From Rubrobacter sp. (GTDB taxonomy: Bacteria > Actinomycetota > Rubrobacteria > Rubrobacterales > Rubrobacteraceae): a stretch of 6,769 nucleotides of DNA. Numbering within the stretch: the stretch's first letter is position 1; each line of letters begins with the position of its first letter. The position numbers and the translations under genes are program-made. Positions 5,708 to 6,769 of this stretch are shown piece after piece. Location of the stretch: positions 1 to 6,769 of the forward strand of contig JACDAR010000239.1 of assembly GCA_013695335.1 (NCBI GenBank). Direction: 5' to 3'. The notes under the pieces are model-generated. The model saw only the letters and a program-made list of their open reading frames with translations. It was not told where the DNA came from and searched no databases.

Positions 5708-6452
5708 CTACAGGGGTCGACCGGAGAGCCAGAAACTGCCTTTTACAATGCCTGCGTCCGTGATATGGCCTTCAACGTCTTCCGGGTCGGCGGCCACGTC
5801 CATCTCGCCACCGTAATGCTTGACCTTCGCCCACCAGAACTTCGTGCCCGTTGCGGGGTTGGTCCGCAGCGAGCAGTCGAGCACGCGGCCCGCGCAGATG
5901 GCGTAAGCCTCCGGGGGGATCCATGGTTTCTCCTCCGGACTTGAAGGTGCCCGAAGGGAGGAAGAACTCGGGCGAGAACTTCGGTTCTTCCTGATCGGCA
6001 AGGAACTCCTCCTCGCCGGAGTAAGCCGTTAGCTCGTGGGCGAAGGCGGAGATTCGCGCTTCTACGATAACGGGCAGCGACAGGTTTTGATGGAGTACAT
6101 AGTCGGGGACATCAAAGACCAGGGGAAAGAGGCCACTCTCCATGTCCTCTGCATCTTCTGGATCTGCCCAGCCGTAGAAGGCATCGTCGAGCGGGGGAGC
6201 CTCGGGACGCTCGATTCTCTCGGTAAGCCCGACGCGCATAATAGCTTCCCCGGCGAAGTGCGGAACGAGGCCGAACTCGCCGTTTTCGTATTCCTGAGCC
6301 CACAGTTCCGGGCCGGCGCCGAGGCTCCATCGAACGTAGGCGCCGCGCCGGGTCTCGATGCATTCGCCGTGCTCGAGCGCCCGCGCCATGAGATCCTCGA
6401 ACTCTCCGTAAGTCCGCACCGGAAAACCAATCGCGGAAAAGTGGCTGCCCAT
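5708..6452 (-). pseudogene. Conserved-looking protein of unknown function, broken by a one-base frameshift
   Basis: Starts at the ATG at 6452 (MGSHFSAIGFPVRTYGEFEDLM), two bases after the thrB stop with no clear ribosome site, so probably coupled to thrB. The frame reads sensibly for about 170 residues (for example AYVRWSLGAGPELWAQEYENG and PHFAGEAIMRVGL). It then turns Arg-rich, while another frame continues with protein-like sequence: PPEAYAICAGRVLDCSLRTN, TGTKFWWAKVKHYGGEMDV and GSFWLSGRPL, ending at a TAG at 5708. The switch lies at 5913-5939. Removing one C from the six-base run at 5913-5918, or one G near 5935, restores a single 247-residue protein. The C-terminal half looks like a small beta-rich domain. 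I do not recognise the family. It may be a true pseudogene, a sequencing error, or rarely a programmed or phase-variable shift. Confidence 0.75.
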
Positions 6453-6454
6453 GC

Positions 6455-6769
6455 TTAGAGAATGGACTCCAGGCGCAGGATAGTGATCTCTCCCGGCGGC
6501 TCGACCCGCGCCCCTGCCAGGTCCACGTCCAGCACCCACGCCTTCGCCTCCACATCCCGCTCCTCGAAGGCGATTCGCATGGCGGAGGCTATCTTCCTGG
6601 CTTTCGTCGCTGGTGCGAAAGCCAGAACGGTAGGACCGGAACCAGAGAGGCACGCGCCGTAAGCGCCGTTTGCGAGGGCGGCCTCGATCACGTCTTCGAG
6701 GCCGGGTACGAGGTGCGAGCGGTACGGCTGGTGCAGGCGGTCCTGCATGGCGACGCGCAGCAGATGGTA
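6455..6769 (-). CDS. thrB: Homoserine kinase, C-terminal part (5' end outside window)
   Basis: The last 104 residues of a GHMP-family kinase that phosphorylates homoserine on the way to threonine. Visible marks are EDVIEAALANGAYGACLSGSGPTVLAF, with the conserved SGSGPT loop of the C-terminal half, and upstream MQDRLHQPYRSHLVPGL, typical of ThrB substrate-domain sequence. The frame is open to the window edge, and the codons before the internal ATG at 6748 (YHLLRVA) belong to the protein, so that ATG is not the start. It ends with TAA at 6455-6457, two bases before the next gene. Threonine is the precursor of isoleucine, which fits the branched-chain operon further downstream. Confidence 0.92.
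   Translation of the reverse strand, partial: YHLLRVAMQDRLHQPYRSHLVPGLEDVIEAALANGAYGACLSGSGPTVLAFAPATKARKIASAMRIAFEERDVEAKAWVLDVDLAGARVEPPGEITILRLESIL

Noticed and set aside
6062..6555. Minus-strand ORFs at 6062-6430 and 6112-6555 in other frames of the gene after thrB
   Set aside because: Arg/Ser-rich shadows; the frame starting at 6452 has protein-like composition.
1..6769. CRISPR array, tRNA or rRNA genes
   Set aside because: No regularly spaced repeats and no recognisable tRNA or rRNA sequence on either strand.

Overview
The window looks like a GC-rich bacterial chromosome. All supported genes read on the minus strand, so transcription runs from the right end (base 6769) to the left end (base 1). 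GC-rich codon use, closely packed genes and the IlvB and IlvC sequences suggest an actinobacterium. A deep-branching lineage such as Rubrobacter is my guess only; nothing here proves it.

From right to left: the 3' end of homoserine kinase (thrB) comes first. Two bases later starts a conserved-looking gene of unknown function that carries a single-base frameshift next to a run of six G/C. Then comes a small accessory block: an AbrB-type antitoxin with a Doc-type toxin behind a perfect 21-bp palindrome, and a visibly AT-richer gene for a PD-(D/E)XK-like protein. That gene sits between the intact doc gene and a relict of a second doc 3' end, with a 24-bp direct repeat (one mismatch) in the two doc tails.

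The left half is a branched-chain amino acid operon. It starts with a ~340-base leader holding a perfect TTGACA box, a 40-codon candidate leader peptide rich in Leu, Ile and Val (including CTA codons), and hairpins placed as in an attenuator. Next are ilvB (acetolactate synthase catalytic subunit), an unexpected nucleotidyltransferase-fold gene, a short ACT-like gene that is probably the regulatory subunit (ilvM-like), and ilvC (ketol-acid reductoisomerase), which runs off the left edge. The ACT-like gene overlaps the nucleotidyltransferase gene by ATGA, and the ribosome site of ilvC begins within the ACT-like gene's stop codon. The genes downstream of ilvB therefore look co-transcribed and translationally coupled.

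The points most worth a second look are the attenuator, the nucleotidyltransferase inside the ilv operon, the doc/nuclease rearrangement with its flanking repeats, and the AbrB-Doc pairing with its palindrome.
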